From Acidobacteriota bacterium (GTDB lineage Bacteria; Acidobacteriota; Terriglobia; Bryobacterales; Bryobacteraceae), in assembly GCA_947470805.1 (NCBI GenBank), contig CANIVU010000004.1, forward strand, positions 1 to 64,000: a stretch of DNA of 64,000 nt. The letters are read 5' to 3'. Both the position numbers and the translations under genes were made by a program. Shown one piece after another: positions 63,545-64,000 of this stretch. Positions within the stretch are counted from its first letter, which is position 1. Each line of letters begins with the position of its first letter. Below the pieces are notes generated by a model that did not search any database, was not told the origin of the DNA, and saw nothing but the letters and a program-made list of their open reading frames with translations.

Positions 63545-64000
63545 ATGGCCGCGAATGCGATCCCGAGAGTGACGGCGGAAGAGTATTTGGCCGCGGACAG
63601 GGCTGCTTCGTTCCGGAGTGAGTTTGTGAACGGGGAAGCATTTGCGATGTCGGGTGGGCGATTGGCGCATGCCCAGTTGATTTTGCAGGTCGGCAGGGAG
63701 TTGGCGAATGCGCTGGAAGACGGGCCGTGCATTGTGACTGTCTCGGAAATGCGATTGCAGGTAGCGGCGGGTGAAACCTATGTCTATCCGGACGTGATGG
63801 TGGTTTGTGGGGAACCTGTGTACGGCGAAGGGCATCGGGACCTCCTGACGAATCCGTCGGTGGTGGTGGAGGTATTGTCGGAATCGACGGAACGATGGGA
63901 CCGCGGCGAGAAGTTCGCGCAGTACCGGCGCGTGGCGAGCCTGCGGGAGTATGTGCTGGTTTCGCAAGACGCGATGCGCGTGGAGTGGTTTACGCGGGAG
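63545..64000 (+). CDS. Uma2-family nuclease, cut by window end
   Basis: 152 codons are visible from ATG 63545 to the last base, with no stop. TAEEYLAAD (10-18), the PD-(D/E)xK pair YPDVMVV (about 81-87) and VVVEVLSESTERWDRGEKF (about 106-124) define the Uma2/DUF820 family of putative restriction-type nucleases, common in cyanobacteria and Acidobacteriota. Its biological role is not known. Confidence 0.85.
   Translation, partial: MAANAIPRVTAEEYLAADRAASFRSEFVNGEAFAMSGGRLAHAQLILQVGRELANALEDGPCIVTVSEMRLQVAAGETYVYPDVMVVCGEPVYGEGHRDLLTNPSVVVEVLSESTERWDRGEKFAQYRRVASLREYVLVSQDAMRVEWFTRE

Overview
The window looks like chromosomal DNA of a high-GC Acidobacteriota of the Solibacter/Bryobacter type. 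The reasons are at least seven proteins ending in the Solibacter-type TIGR03437 C-terminal module, two Oar-like TonB-dependent receptors with carboxypeptidase-regulatory N-termini, an SBBP-repeat protein, a PEP-CTERM protein, many exported propeller proteins, and frequent GTG/TTG starts. The assignment rests on family content, not on a marker gene. I saw no rRNA, tRNA, CRISPR array, transposase or integrase.

Layout. 1-5434: a compact + strand cluster of exported proteins (propeller fragment, SBBP/TIGR03437 protein, beta-barrel-like protein, TPR protein). 5537-7422: PLP decarboxylase and DUF1697, - strand. 7492-9503: two translationally coupled alpha/alpha-toroid (squalene-cyclase-like) proteins. 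9630-11418: small zinc-ribbon and KOW-like proteins, a creatininase-family amidohydrolase and a DUF2202 ferritin-like protein. 11661-14897: a - strand operon of two small exported proteins, a histidine kinase and an NtrC-type regulator. 15250-18615: first TonB receptor (-). 18738-20553: an exported PPP-type phosphatase followed by an exported kinase-fold protein (-). 20629-22818: ATP/ADP-carrier-like membrane protein with a long soluble tail. 22880-27239: two different glutamine synthetases flanking xseA. 27241-28624: lipoprotein and frameshifted PEP-CTERM gene. 28765-32649: topoisomerase III-RecQ-HRDC fusion. 32681-37012: a four-gene ATGA-overlapping sugar-acid operon. 37074-40127: second TonB receptor (+). 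40247-45711: DUF4870 membrane protein, HEAT-like protein, GDPD, Gfo/Idh/MocA oxidoreductase and PQQ-like propeller. 45724-46816: frameshifted Fic gene with an operator-like upstream repeat. 46906-49207: OmpR-type two-component pair split by a 200-bp duplication/insertion. 49321-58805: six co-directional, mostly overlapping genes for secreted TIGR03437 proteins. 58824-60829: FecR-domain operon (-). 61086-62960: BNR/Ycf48-like propeller. 62978-63517: methyltransferase with an export signal. 63545-end: Uma2 nuclease, cut by the window edge.

Much of the coding capacity goes to the cell envelope: TonB receptors take up large ligands, and the surface or periplasm carries propellers, metallophosphoesterases and FecR or two-component sensing. 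The sugar-acid operon (dehydrogenase, aldolase, MFS importer) and the oxidoreductase point to carbohydrate catabolism. The plus strand is visibly G-rich from 1 to about 18 kb and from about 41 to 64 kb, but C-rich from about 24.4 to 36 kb whatever the gene direction. The C-rich block lies between the two oppositely oriented TonB receptor genes, which suggests an old inversion. The most unusual items are the exported phosphatase/kinase-fold pair, the topoisomerase-helicase fusion, the TIGR03437 gene cassette, and the 200-bp duplication/insertion between regulator and kinase.
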